A stretch of 64,000 bases of DNA from Chondrosia reniformis. Taxonomy: Eukaryota > Porifera > Demospongiae > Chondrillida > Chondrillidae. Shown here piece by piece: positions 47,522 to 57,463 of this stretch (positions are counted from its first letter, which is position 1; every line of letters starts with the position of its first letter). A program made the position numbers and the translations under genes. Location: the NCBI GenBank assembly GCA_947172415.1, contig OX359190.1, forward strand, positions 2,170,001-2,234,000, given 5' to 3'. The notes below the pieces were generated by a model that saw only the letters and a program-made list of their open reading frames with translations, was not told the origin of the DNA and ran no database searches.

Positions 47522-48780
47522 CTATTTGAAAACTATTGTTTGGACATTCATTCCATTATTGTATTATAAATTCACATTATTGAATGTTTCATTATGAAAG
47601 GTATATGTTTAGTAAAGTTACATAAATCAAGTTGTATTAAAAATGGCCGCCTGTAAATCACAATGCAAATTGCAAATGGTGACTCTTCTGAAAATATACA
47701 CATGTACACATAAACAAACAATGAGAAGTGGCAACTAAAACTCTCCTAGTTTTCATGACAAGGCCTGTACCATAATAAACAAACTCAAAAAAGCAAGCAT
47801 GGAATATATAGTAATATATATTTCACCCAGATATATAGGTCTGTGCCATTTAGTCATTACATCTTTTTCCTCAAGAGAATTCAAGCAATCCTACAACGGA
47901 CTTTTAAAGCTCACTTTCCACAAAAAGAATTAAATGTAAGAAATACAATCAACAGAGGCAGCAGCCCTCCTTTAAATTCATCTATACTTGGCTATATACA
48001 CACTTCTACAACGTATACGCAACAAAGTTGTTAAAAGACAGTCACTTATTGTGTCGATTTTCAGACCCTCGACCGGCCATGCTCTATACAGCACTTGCAT
48101 TCAATAAAAGAAAAAGGTAACATGTATAGCCAGTTATAACTATATGGTGAAGTCAGATCACTGTGCTACAAATTACTATTACACAGAAACAGGTTCTTGC
48201 TTGCAGTCAGGCTGGCGAAAAACTGTTCCTTTGCATTCAATTTCGTCCACACGCCATCTTCTTGCAGCTTCTACTACACGTATAAAAGGCCAAAATCATA
48301 AACAAATTCAGCATAACCATAAGAGCTAGCAAGGGGCTGCAATTTAATAAAATGCTACTTAGAGAGTACTACCATTGATGATACCATTGAAAGTAGACAG
48401 GATGGTGCATGTTGTCTTAATGGTAACTGCATGACCTAAGAGATTAGCAGGAATGGCAAAAGTTATTTGCAGTCATTCATTTCATTCTTTTTTTACATGT
48501 TTTGACGCTCTACAGCACCATATACTCTCTGATATAGCCATCTACAATCTACAGTAAACCAATTAAAACTTAGAGTACAAGTGGATGCACCTGTTCGATT
48601 ATCAATTACATGCATGGTATGCGGTAGAAATACATGGAATATTCCTTTCACTGACTTACTTTTACATCTTTCCTACCAAGAATCGGGTCGGATTACAGAG
48701 ATTCAACAGAGACAATCGCAACTAGTCTTCTCCCATATAAAATTGTGGTTATTTTATCTATTCAAAATCTGATTGGTTGG
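47522..48780. other. 3' non-coding part of the CACTA-like element
   Basis: No gene recognised. AT-rich, no ORF with family resemblance, no long repeats noticed apart from short stretches shared with the left end. Confidence 0.5.
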
Positions 48781-48799
48781 TTGTAAAATATGGCGCATT

Positions 48800-48960
48800 A
48801 TAGGTACAGGTGGAAATAACCACCCTACTGTTTCCCACTGTGGTGGGGTGGATCAAATGGTGGTAATATCCATTGATATATACCCACCATGGTGGACATC
48901 AGGACTATATGGCTATTACCACCATATTCAGTGGAAATAACCACCTCATTTTTTACAGTG
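48800..48960. repeat. Right terminus of CACTA-like element with subterminal repeats
   Basis: At least five copies of a GGTGGAAATAACCACC-like palindrome or its half sites (48,809, 48,860, 48,888, 48,913, 48,932) precede the terminal ACAGTG. They match the left end in type, which supports one element spanning 14.1 kb. Confidence 0.8.
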
Positions 48961-49119
48961 CAGCTGCAGATTATCCAGTTTTTGTTTGTTATTTATGTGG
49001 GAGTTTATGGCTACGTGAACTACGGGTATTGTATTTATTCCATTATTTATCCAGTAGCAATCTTATTATTCTTTATAAACTTTTACTATAATGCCTACTT
49101 ATCCAAAAGATTCAAGAAG
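48961..49119 (+). pseudogene. ELOVL-type elongase, copy 3 (3' part)
   Basis: Continues the elongase exactly after the transposon: LQIIQFLFVIYVGVYGYVNY, then the last membrane segment and the SKRFKK tail with a stop at 49,120-49,122. The frame matches copy 2 without change. Confidence 0.88.
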
Positions 49120-49425
49120 TAGTTAAAGAAGACTACGAGGAAGCTAAAGAAGAGACTGTATATATAATTTAAGAGAGTTAATGTATAAAAAGTCTTTTAT
49201 TTCTATTACACCTTGCATATACATGCACCAAAGCTACTTTTGTGTTGCATATAATTATTGTTGAATTATATACCCAATTCATTTTCACTTTTAAATTTTG
49301 CACGGTGTTGAATAAGAGGAATTTTGAACGTTGTAGAAAGCTTTTAATTCATTAAATAAGATTGAAGGATGCAATGTATAATATTCATGTGACTGTCACA
49401 TGACCTGATGTTCCTCACATCAGTA

Positions 49426-52400
49426 CTAACAAATGAATGGCATGTCGGGCATGTCTTGTGATGTACTTCGTGTGGGGGAGGACTTTGAACTCTGTCGGGT
49501 AGTTCTAGTTACCTCCGGAGGGGAGGTGTCCCAGGAGGGGGTGTGGTCCTTCTCTTTGGATTTACTCTTCTCAGACTTGACTGGTTTGTGTTTCTTCTTA
49601 TCAATCTTCTTTTGTTTCTTCTTTGAAGACTTTCCTACAGTGATACAACGTCATACAGGGGCTTGGAGTGGAGGGTGGAGGCTGTATAGGCTCTATATGT
49701 ATATACACTAGTATGTTTAGCTGCTAGTCTAGTGCACATTGACTGTGAAGCACACACTAACTTTATTACACAAAATTTGATATAAGCTGAGAATAGGTTT
49801 AGTAATATTCTCCTAAAGTCAATCCATAACTTAATATAGAAACTGTCATTGGATATACAGTACAATAAAATGATATAGCACTGGTTACACAAGACACATG
49901 GTACTTCATAGTGTACCTTCTTTGTGTAGTGATGATGCAATACTGGCAGCACTCCCTGTAGAGCTGGTCTCCCAGTTTCCCTTCTTACTCAGAGGAGGAG
50001 CTAACGGTTCATGTTCCTTAATACCTAGCACATTTGAAGTGTATAACAGACCATCACATCACAATATTCCATAAAATATTAATTTAGTAATTCAAAAGTA
50101 TGTGCAGATCAAGTTATTATAATTCAAAATGCAAGAGAGTGTTGATCTATAGTATATGTAGCAAACAGTCCATTGGTCAATAGGTACATTGCTTGCATAT
50201 ATTCTATACACATGTACGTGCATGTTGTATGTGAAGGTCTATTCTGACCAACTGTATGGACATTATTACTTTCATTGAGTGAGTCTTCATCTTGAAAAGA
50301 TGGTCTTCTCTTCCCAAGAGGTGAGAGCTTGGAGGAGGAGCTCAGCAGTCTTGTTCTTATCTCCTTCCTCTGCTCCTCTGTGTGCTGGGGACACTTGACT
50401 GAACGTGTACACAGTCTCTTTGTCCTCTCAGACACAACTCCACAAATTGAGTTCAATGTACTTCTTTGTTTTTCTGAGGAGAGAGAGAGAGGATTAGTAG
50501 AGCCAAAAATGTCAACAGAAAACAGAAATGTACTACAATAAAATATACATATTTTCAAATTTACTATTAAGTATGGAAGGTATACATCCATAATCTGACT
50601 TTAAAAGAAATTTCGTCTCATACATAGTTCAACTGTATCAATCTCTTAAATGTTTTTAGCATGAAACACACTTGCATTGCACTGAAGTTGAAATGCTTGA
50701 CAAGCGATTATATTTTTAGACATTCAAAAAGTCCAAAATATCAACTATTTCTGTTCAATGTAAAGCTATAGCTACAGCTGGAAGGAAGTCTTAATTTATA
50801 CTGTTTCCATGGCAACACATACTTACTGACCTTGAGGAAATGTTAGGAAGTTGGCAACCGTTAGTGGAACAGAAGTCTGCTGAAGGAAACAATTCATTTC
50901 ACTTATATAATTATTGTATAAATATCATATATACATTTGTACTAAGTTATAAAGATATACACTCACAATAGCTATACAAACATACTTTAGTCTTCTCTGT
51001 GGTTTGTGTGGGAGGGGGAGGAGGAGGAGGGGGCGGGTCTATCTTGACACTCCTCTTTGGAGTAGGTGAAGCTGTTCTGTCTTTCTCCCTATCTCTCTCC
51101 CTGTCCTTCTTCGGCCTCTTGGAACCTGCAGTTAAGAAGGTCAGCTAGGAATGTATACAGCCAGTTGTGTAATTCATAAGTCAGATCTCTAATAGATATA
51201 ATTACTATATTTGGTACTTAAATCTAGTCAACTATTGCTTTCAAATAATTAATTATGCTTGGCTTTCAAATAGTAATGACTTACACGTATTGACTTCTTA
51301 TAACAACAAAAAAATACTGTTTATAGTCTTTTACAGACAGGTTGTTGAGAATGGCCGACAAGATTAGAAATTTTATACGGTATCACCTAAAATTGCGATA
51401 CATGTATACCTTGGAGAGTACATATGTATATGTGTATATAGGGGGTCAGCTTTTGTAAGAGCTATCTCAGTCAGCGCCTCCACGTGGTGACCCCTGGGCA
51501 GTTGGTTCGCACTCTACTGCACCAACTGGCTAAAGCTGACTATTAGTTTGGATCAACATGAGCACGAGTACGGGGTGTCGTTCGATGGCACCACTCAATG
51601 CTACATGCCAAGCTACTTCCCCTCCGGAGGACTTGCAACCCTCTGAGGATGACCAACCTTTTGCACAGAGAACGAAGCTGAAACGAAGTTCGGTATGGTA
51701 CCTGACATCATGGAACGTTAGATCCCTACTTGACACCACAGGATCAATTGAGACTGCAAGACAAAGGTGCGAAAGTGATGCAGAAGATCGAAAAATTGAC
51801 CAAGTTGTTGATGTGCTAGATGATTACCATGTGACTGTAGCAGCCTTGCAGGAAACCAAGTGGTTTGGAAAGGAGGTCTACAAAGTTAGGGAGAGCCTTG
51901 TGTTGACAGCAGGTAGGCCAGTTCCTCGAGCAGACAGGCAGCGAGAGCGAGGTGAGGGTGTGGCCCTCATTCTGAAGGGTCCTGCTGTGCAAGCATGGAA
52001 AGCAGGAGGCAGCAGATGGAAGTCCTGGGGATCCAGGATAATATCTGCTTCCTTGAGAGTAGGCACACATTGTAGCAAACAGCTTCATGTTCTGTCTTGC
52101 TATGCCCCCACATATTCATCCAGCCGTGAGATGAAAGAAGCCTTTTACAATGACCTGCAGCAAGCGCTATCAGAAATTCCATCACATGAAATGTATGTGG
52201 TCCTCGGAGACTTTAACGCGCGTGTGGGATCCCGGATTGCTGGTGAACACGAGAATGATGACGACGACGAAAGTGGCCAAAGTAGTAATGTGTTGGGGCC
52301 ACATGGACATGGAGAGCTCAATGAAGCAGGAAGGGAACTGCTATCTTTCCTTTCCATCAATGAGGCAACTGTATGCAACACATGGTACCAGAAGAAGGGA

Positions 52401-55400
52401 ATCCACAAGGCCACCTGGCAGCATCCCGGGTCAAAGAAGTGGCATTGCATTGACTATGTAATAATGAAGCAGTCACAGCGCAGGAAGTGCCTGGATGTGT
52501 CAGTCATGCGCGGGGCCCAATGCAACACTGACCACCAAATGTTGCGGATGAAGCTGAATGTGGGGCCAGTAAGACGACATTGTAGACCAAACACCAACAG
52601 TCACATGAGATTTGACATTTCTAAGCTGAAGGAGAAGGCAGTGGATGGACATGGGAGGATGACAGCCAGAGGCCACTTTCAGGAGATGGTTGGGGAGAAG
52701 CTAAACCAATGTTGGAAGGAGACTGACTCAATTGAGGAAAAGTGGACCTCTGTGAAGTCAACATTGTGTGAGGCAGCTGAAGCAACCATTGGTAGAGAGA
52801 AGAGAAGGCAAGCGGACTGGTTTAGAGAAAGTGCTCCAATCATACACCCATTGCTCCAGAAACGAAATGCATTGTACTGTAAATGGCTCAGTAGTGGAAA
52901 GATTTCGGACAAAGAGGAGTTTCAGGAAGCTCGTAAGAAAGCCCAGAAAGTTGTCAGAGAAGCCAAGAACAACTGGTTCTCACTCAAAGCCAAAGAAGCA
53001 CAGGGAGGAGTGAATGGTGGGAAGGTGGTGTGGAAGTGCATCCGAGAAATGCAAAGAGGGAGAAGAGGCCTAGTGCCATTGAAGACAAGGAGCGTGAGAG
53101 ACGAGGAAGGACACACCTGCAGCACCCCTCAGCAGCAGCATGGTCGATGGCGGAGGCACTTCACCAACCTTCTCAATATTGTGAGTGAAGTAGATGTGAG
53201 TGAGATAGAACAAGCTAGACAACGACCAACACGAGCTGAGATGGCCGACCCACCCACCTCTGAAGAGCTGGAAAATGCCATCTCGAAGCTACGCAACGGC
53301 AAAGCAGCAGGTCAGTCTGGTATCCTCCCCGAGATGGTCAAGGCGGCCTGTGGCAATGTTGACTTTTTCAACCACCTACTGGAGCTAGCCACTACCATCT
53401 GGAACGAACAGCAAGTGCCACAAGATTGGGTGGATGCAGTCCTAATCCCCATCCCCAAGAAAGGGGACCTGTGCAACTGCGACAACTGGAGAGGGATTGC
53501 GCTGCTTGATGTTGTCGGCAAAGTAGTAGCTACTATTCTGCAAGAACGTCTCCAGGTACTGGCTGAACAAGAACTCCCAGAGTCACAATGTGGCTTTCGA
53601 AAGGGCAGAAGCTGCACTGACATGATATTTGTAGTCCGCCAACTTATGGAGAAATCATGGGAACACAGGGCTAAGACCTTCTTTACTTTCGTCGACCTGA
53701 AGAAGGCTTATGACTCTGTGCCAAGGAGAGGAATGTGGCTTGCCCTAAAAAAGCTTGGAGTTCCTGAGAAGACAATCAACCTTGTCCGAGCCTTCCACAC
53801 CAATATGAAGGCCAAGATCAGACTAGATGGTGAACTTCTTGAGGACATCAATGTTGAGAACGGTCTGAGGCAAGGCTGCTGCATGGCCCCAGACCTTTTC
53901 AACTTGTACACCACCCTGGTCATTGAACGCTGGCAAGATCAAGTGGCTGACTCTGAAGGCGGAGGCGGAGTAGCTATTCAGTACAAGGAGGACAAGAAAC
54001 TTTTTCGAAGATACACCAAAAATGCCAACAAGCAGAAGATCTCGGAAGGCCTTTTTGCCGATGATGGTGTCCTTTTAGCCTCTAGTAGAAGTGGTGCTGA
54101 GTCAGCTGCTACCATGTACCAGGAAACCACCAAGAAGTTTGGTTTGACAGTGAACACCAGCAAAACCAAGCACATGGTAGTGGGACGGGAGACAATCAGC
54201 AGTGATGAGGAACCCCTACCAGTGCATGGTGGCACCATTGAATCAGTCAAGCAATTCCTCTACCTTGGGTCAGTAGTAGATGTCTCTGGAAAGGTGGATG
54301 AAGACGTGAACAGACGCATTACACAAGCTTCCTCGGCTTTTGGCGCCCTGCGGAAGTCAGTCTTCATGGACAGAGACTTGAATCTTGTCACCAAGAGGAT
54401 AGTCTACCAAGCCTGTGTATTGTCTGTTCTCCTGTATGGGTCAGAATGCTGGACACTGCTTAAGAGACAGTCTAGGCGGCTGGATGCATTCCATCACAGG
54501 TGTATCAGAAGCATTCTAGGCATCACCAACCATGTGCAGTGGACAAATCACATCACCTCAGACCAACTGCGCCAAAAGTGGGGAGACAAAGAGACAACCA
54601 CAGTGAAGATAGCTAAGCGGAGATTGCAGTGGCTAGGCCATCTAGCACGCATGCCAGACAGCAGAATGCCCAAAAAGATCCTCTTTGGATGGTTGTGCCA
54701 ACCTCGACCAAAATGTGGTCCAAAGAAGAGGTGGAGAGATGCAATCCGTGATGATTTGAAGACTATTGGTGTAGATGAGAAGGAATGGTATGAGGTTGCC
54801 ACAACATCAAGAAATGCTTGGAGAACTGTATGCAACTTGGGTTTTGAAAACTGTACTGACACACAAGCATCACAGCAAACAACATCACCAGTCTACTCAG
54901 TCACATGTGACACCTGCCAAAGGACCTTCCGACGGGAGGGAGACAAAAAGAGGCACAAGTGCATTCAAGAGAGAATGAAGCCTACTAGCCAGCAGAGAGG
55001 AGCAGTGCACTGCTCTACATGTGACAGATGGTTCTTGAGCCAAGGTGGCTTCACGGTGCATGTGTGCCGATCACAGGACCAGACCTAAACCACTTTCAGC
55101 TTTGTCCCCAACTTTGGGGTGGCGAAACCGGAAACGGCAGCCGTACAACAGGACAGGATGTGTATATATCTTATATTCAATAAATGTGATTGGTGGATCT
55201 CATCAAGACTGTACATTAGAGTCTCAATTATGGCCAATCTAATCCATTCCAAAGACATGACATCCTACAACTGGTGTAACAATTTATTTAAAATCTTTGT
55301 TTTATCCTTCTTGCTATTATGTGTGTGTGCAGTCTACTCCAGTGTTACCTTTCTTGTCCGGCACATACTCCTCCCCTTCAGAGTCACTTCCCCCACTCTC

Positions 55401-56341
55401 AGAGTCGAGTATCCTCTGTGGTCTCTTGCTGGCCAGTCTGTTGCGACCAAGTCCCATGCACTTCTCAAGATGAGGAGCAAACTTTGGTACTCCGATGGTC
55501 ACACTGCACTTTGGACATCTGCAGGTCAGGTTGGGCTTTTTGAGATCCTGTTTGGTGTTACCAAATACATCCACATCATCAGCTGCAGAAAGCACTATGT
55601 CTGCAAGGAGCGGGTGGATCAAAGGATCTACTTGTACATACAACATAACATACAAACCCAATGTAGTGTTACATACCATAAATCAGCCATTTTATTTCTG
55701 CATCCATATAGTTTTATAAATACAAACAATTCAATTTCCCCATCACTCCAATTCAAACTAGCCAATTGCAAGCTGCTCTAATGGTATACTCTTTATTAAA
55801 CACTTGTGGTTGGGCTGTCTTTATTGATTTCAGTTTTTGTATAGCATGTCACAATAATAAACAATCAATAGTATTATTATTATAATATTTAATTATTACT
55901 ATCATTATTTAACCACTATTTTTATTATTTTTTTAGTATGTTTAGTAGAAATTATGCAGCCATTTATCAGATTAGGAATTCGTTCTAACTCTTTGGAGAC
56001 ATTCTCTTGTCATAATGTCAAATTTCAAAAGCTCATTAAATTGCAGTCAGTATTAGAAAGTCATTGATAAACAACGTACTTAGGTAATGTAATTGCAACA
56101 CATCACGTTACTTATATTCTAAAGTCAAGCATTAGTTCTATTTCTCGCATTTCTCATCTTTCTTACCTCTTCGGTCAATGTTAGCTGGATCTGGGTCGAT
56201 CAGTTCTTTGTAGTATCCCAGTTTAATAGCACGATGAAGTTCAAAGGCTACTTCTAGAAATAATTCATCTACAAAATCATTAAAAACTCCTTCGATGACG
56301 TCGGCCATTTTGTGGTATGCATGGTCTGGCCTCCTGGCCAT
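49426..56341 (-). CDS. ATXN7L3: ATXN7L3/SGF11-like SAGA deubiquitinase-module subunit (complete copy)
   Basis: Seven minus-strand exons join in phase: 56,167-56,341, 55,349-55,600, 50,986-51,125, 50,831-50,879, 50,270-50,473, 49,917-50,024 and 49,426-49,634. The N-terminus (DELFLEVAFELHRAIKLGYY) matches the helix of human ATXN7L3 that binds the SAGA DUB module. Exon 2 carries the SGF11-type zinc finger (CRCPKCSVTIGVPKFAPHLE with KCMGLGRN). The fifth exon is the SCA7-type domain (CGVVSERTKRLCTRSVKCPQ then HTEEQRKEIR, very close to the human CTRSLRCPQHTDEQRR). The tail is Lys/Ser-rich. In the nucleus this subunit helps the DUB module remove ubiquitin from histone H2B. Start may be at 56,341 or at the in-frame ATG at 56,308 (MADVIEG). 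A full-length LINE lies in intron 2. Confidence 0.9.
51441..51541 (+). ncRNA. HDV-like self-cleaving ribozyme at the LINE 5' end
   Basis: All elements of the nested double pseudoknot can be paired. P1 is 51,441-51,447 with 51,489-51,495 (GGGGGTC/GACCCCT). P2 is 51,469-51,475 with 51,535-51,541 (AGTCAGC/GCTGACT). P3 is 51,476-51,478 with 51,486-51,488 around the L3 loop TCCACGT. P4 is 51,499-51,506 with 51,521-51,528 (CAGTTGGT/ACCAACTG). J4/2 is GCTAAA with the presumptive catalytic C at 51,530. The string after P1 (TGGGCA) matches the HDV consensus. Cleavage would occur right before base 51,441, the element's first base. Such ribozymes at 5' ends of R2, RTE and related LINEs are established. 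Confidence 0.9.
51558..55088 (+). CDS. LINE polyprotein: APE-type endonuclease, reverse transcriptase, zinc fingers
   Basis: 1,176 codons without interruption. The N-terminal APE-like endonuclease shows TSWNVRSLLD, LQETKW, VVLGDFNARVG and later IDYVI and NTDHQML. The reverse transcriptase (about residues 570-900) shows IPKKGDLCNCDNWRGIALLD, QCGFRKGRSCTDMIF, FVDLKKAYDSV, GLRQGC and the catalytic FADD (FADDGVLLASS). Beyond it lies the thumb-like RRLQWLGHLARMPDSR region, and two Cys/His motifs end the protein (CDTCQRTFRREGDKKRHKC; CSTCDRWFLSQGGFTVHVC). Key catalytic motifs are present. A single-ORF layout without a gag-like ORF1 suggests an RTE-like or related clade; the exact clade needs a tree. 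Confidence 0.95.
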   Translation: MSTSTGCRSMAPLNATCQATSPPEDLQPSEDDQPFAQRTKLKRSSVWYLTSWNVRSLLDTTGSIETARQRCESDAEDRKIDQVVDVLDDYHVTVAALQETKWFGKEVYKVRESLVLTAGRPVPRADRQRERGEGVALILKGPAVQAWKAGGSRWKSWGSRIISASLRVGTHCSKQLHVLSCYAPTYSSSREMKEAFYNDLQQALSEIPSHEMYVVLGDFNARVGSRIAGEHENDDDDESGQSSNVLGPHGHGELNEAGRELLSFLSINEATVCNTWYQKKGIHKATWQHPGSKKWHCIDYVIMKQSQRRKCLDVSVMRGAQCNTDHQMLRMKLNVGPVRRHCRPNTNSHMRFDISKLKEKAVDGHGRMTARGHFQEMVGEKLNQCWKETDSIEEKWTSVKSTLCEAAEATIGREKRRQADWFRESAPIIHPLLQKRNALYCKWLSSGKISDKEEFQEARKKAQKVVREAKNNWFSLKAKEAQGGVNGGKVVWKCIREMQRGRRGLVPLKTRSVRDEEGHTCSTPQQQHGRWRRHFTNLLNIVSEVDVSEIEQARQRPTRAEMADPPTSEELENAISKLRNGKAAGQSGILPEMVKAACGNVDFFNHLLELATTIWNEQQVPQDWVDAVLIPIPKKGDLCNCDNWRGIALLDVVGKVVATILQERLQVLAEQELPESQCGFRKGRSCTDMIFVVRQLMEKSWEHRAKTFFTFVDLKKAYDSVPRRGMWLALKKLGVPEKTINLVRAFHTNMKAKIRLDGELLEDINVENGLRQGCCMAPDLFNLYTTLVIERWQDQVADSEGGGGVAIQYKEDKKLFRRYTKNANKQKISEGLFADDGVLLASSRSGAESAATMYQETTKKFGLTVNTSKTKHMVVGRETISSDEEPLPVHGGTIESVKQFLYLGSVVDVSGKVDEDVNRRITQASSAFGALRKSVFMDRDLNLVTKRIVYQACVLSVLLYGSECWTLLKRQSRRLDAFHHRCIRSILGITNHVQWTNHITSDQLRQKWGDKETTTVKIAKRRLQWLGHLARMPDSRMPKKILFGWLCQPRPKCGPKKRWRDAIRDDLKTIGVDEKEWYEVATTSRNAWRTVCNLGFENCTDTQASQQTTSPVYSVTCDTCQRTFRREGDKKRHKCIQERMKPTSQQRGAVHCSTCDRWFLSQGGFTVHVCRSQDQT
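55680..56160. other. ATXN7L3 intron 1 with a retroposon-like 3' tail
   Basis: Very AT-rich. Between 55,805 and about 55,895 it holds GGTTGGGCTGTCTTTATTG, then ATAGCATGTCACAATAATAA and an ATT-rich tail. A diverged copy lies at 59,568-59,650. Shared sequence that runs into (ATT)n suggests 3' ends of an old non-LTR retroposon or SINE family. Blocks 1 and 2 have lost this region together with the zinc-finger exon. Confidence 0.5.
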
Positions 56342-56571
56342 TTGGAGAACTATTACCCGGCAATTTTAAATTCTGTTTTAAATTGTGATTTAATGTAAAC
56401 ATATATTTACAAATAAGGTAAGGTTATCATCAACCCATACCAGTTTGTATAAGGGGATAGCATACAGTGTAAAAGAAGCTGTTTGGGAATTCATAAACAA
56501 ATAGACGTATAAAAAATATGAGATACAACTATTTCCAAGAACACATTACTAGTCTGACGAGATCAGACCAT

Positions 56572-56889
56572 TTAATTGTTCAATTTTGTGGCATCTTTGC
56601 ACGTGTCACGGTCTATGGTTGAAGTGCATTGTGTTGGATATGGACGCTGCTCCACTTGAGCTATGAATGTAGCTTCGATGTCTTCTTCATACGCCAAGCT
56701 GACGGGAATGATTTCTAAAGTTTTGGCAAGTGATTCTTGTCGATTGGTCTCTGCAGTACTCCAAAAGTTGACATGTGAAAGGTACCGTGATTCTAACTTC
56801 GATGGCTCAGCCCCTGATATAGTTGCCGTTCCGTTGGAGTATGACGATTCCTCAATCGACAATACCTGCAAAGAGCTTTCCTCTTCCAT
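56572..56889 (-). CDS. Small hypothetical protein
   Basis: 105 codons on the minus strand starting at 56,889 (MEEESSLQVLSIEESSYSNG). It is acidic and Ser/Thr-rich with no recognisable domain. A decayed relative of part of it is visible at about 61,025-61,085 (GATGGCTCAGCCTGATATAG), downstream of the NAB gene, so the two stretches belong to the same local duplication as the NAB copies. It could be a real small gene or an exon fragment. No splice partners were identified. Confidence 0.3.
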   Translation of the reverse strand: MEEESSLQVLSIEESSYSNGTATISGAEPSKLESRYLSHVNFWSTAETNRQESLAKTLEIIPVSLAYEEDIEATFIAQVEQRPYPTQCTSTIDRDTCKDATKLNN

Positions 56890-57159
56890 GCTAGCGCTGT
56901 CACCAATATTTATTTGATAAGCTAGATATCGACTTCAATTTTACAGAAAAAGTACTAGTATTTTCTTAACTAAACTTATACACAAAGACTAGCACTATAT
57001 CCTGCAACCCTTGTAATCTTGCCCATTTACCAAAGTGATACCATGCAAGGAACGGGAGCTGTCTCTTATGACGTCATTATTATTATGCAGTGCATGCCTT
57101 CTCCGCTAGGGTGCGGGACCCGTATACTTCCGCGGAAACCGTATATTTCCTACTTAGAT

Positions 57160-57345
57160 CCAAGATGGCGGAGGACTGGTTTTCCCCGCGCGCTCCTTGG
57201 CTGTAGCCTGGTTACGCACGCCGATCCCACTAAAACCTTCCCCTCGCCCTCCCAAACCATAGCGAGTTTGGTCCCGATCGCATAAGAAGTGGGCCGCGCA
57301 TAGCGAACACACAGACAAACAGACACGGTCAGCTTTATATATTAG
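57160..57345. repeat. Probable retroposon fragment with GC-rich body and ACAGAC tail
   Basis: A GC-rich stretch ends in GAACACACAGACAAACAGAC and CAGCTTTATATATTAGATAT, a type of terminus seen at the ends of interspersed repeats in many invertebrates (general knowledge). It contrasts with the AT-rich surroundings. Family not assigned. Confidence 0.35.
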
Positions 57346-57463
57346 ATATATGTGCTTTGTATTAATCCTTAGTATAATGTCCCGATGTAGTGGAGGACGG
57401 TTGTACTAATTTACCCACGTCTTAATAGTTATATTCTTATTCTTAATGATTGTGTTAATCTGT

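Larger units (their letters stand above)
34831..48960. mobile_element. CACTA/EnSpm-like DNA transposon, 14.1 kb, inserted in elongase copy 3
   Basis: The borders come from comparison with the uninterrupted elongases. The left end reads CACTGTAAAAATCATTGGAG; the right end read inward is CACTGTAAAAAATGAGGTGG. Only CA (2 bp) is shared by the flanks at 34,829-34,830 and 48,961-48,962. Both ends carry clustered GGTGG/CCACC subterminal motifs, typical of CACTA elements. The interior codes, all on the plus strand, for a SAM-domain protein, an 11-exon zinc-finger transposase of the animal EnSpm type, and a putative nuclease. It looks structurally complete and recent. Confidence 0.88.
51441..55157 (+). 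mobile_element. Full-length non-LTR retrotransposon (LINE), apparently intact
   Basis: It is flanked by an exact 11-bp target duplication ATGTGTATATA at 51,430-51,440 and 55,158-55,168. Block 1 (near 7,140-7,155) shows the empty site. It has a 117-bp 5' UTR that is a self-cleaving ribozyme fold, one long ORF, and a 69-bp 3' UTR ending CAACAGGACAGG with no poly(A). It is inserted antisense to ATXN7L3 in intron 2. The uninterrupted ORF and perfect duplication point to a recent insertion. Confidence 0.93.
39..56270. repeat. Tandem segmental triplication
   Basis: Three head-to-tail copies of one block can be aligned by eye over nearly all their length. The same exon, marked by the SLKEGDT repeats, begins at 39, 13,279 and 29,973. 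Block order is kelch/coiled-coil/death-domain gene (+), elongase (+), ATXN7L3-like gene (-), then a spacer with collagen-like remnants. The first block starts upstream of the window. The third ends near 56,270, where its sequence departs from blocks 1 and 2 inside ATXN7L3 exon 1 (compare 7,618 and 22,178). Size differences come mainly from separate transposon insertions in blocks 2 and 3 and from deletions. Copies are very similar in both introns and exons, so the duplications look recent. Confidence 0.93.

Noticed and set aside
34831-48960. Giant virus-like or Polinton-type element
   Set aside because: There is no capsid, protein-primed polymerase, integrase or packaging ATPase. The termini and transposase fit a CACTA-like DNA transposon.
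51530-54978. Many short ORFs on both strands over the LINE
   Set aside because: All lie in other frames of the 1,176-codon retrotransposon ORF.
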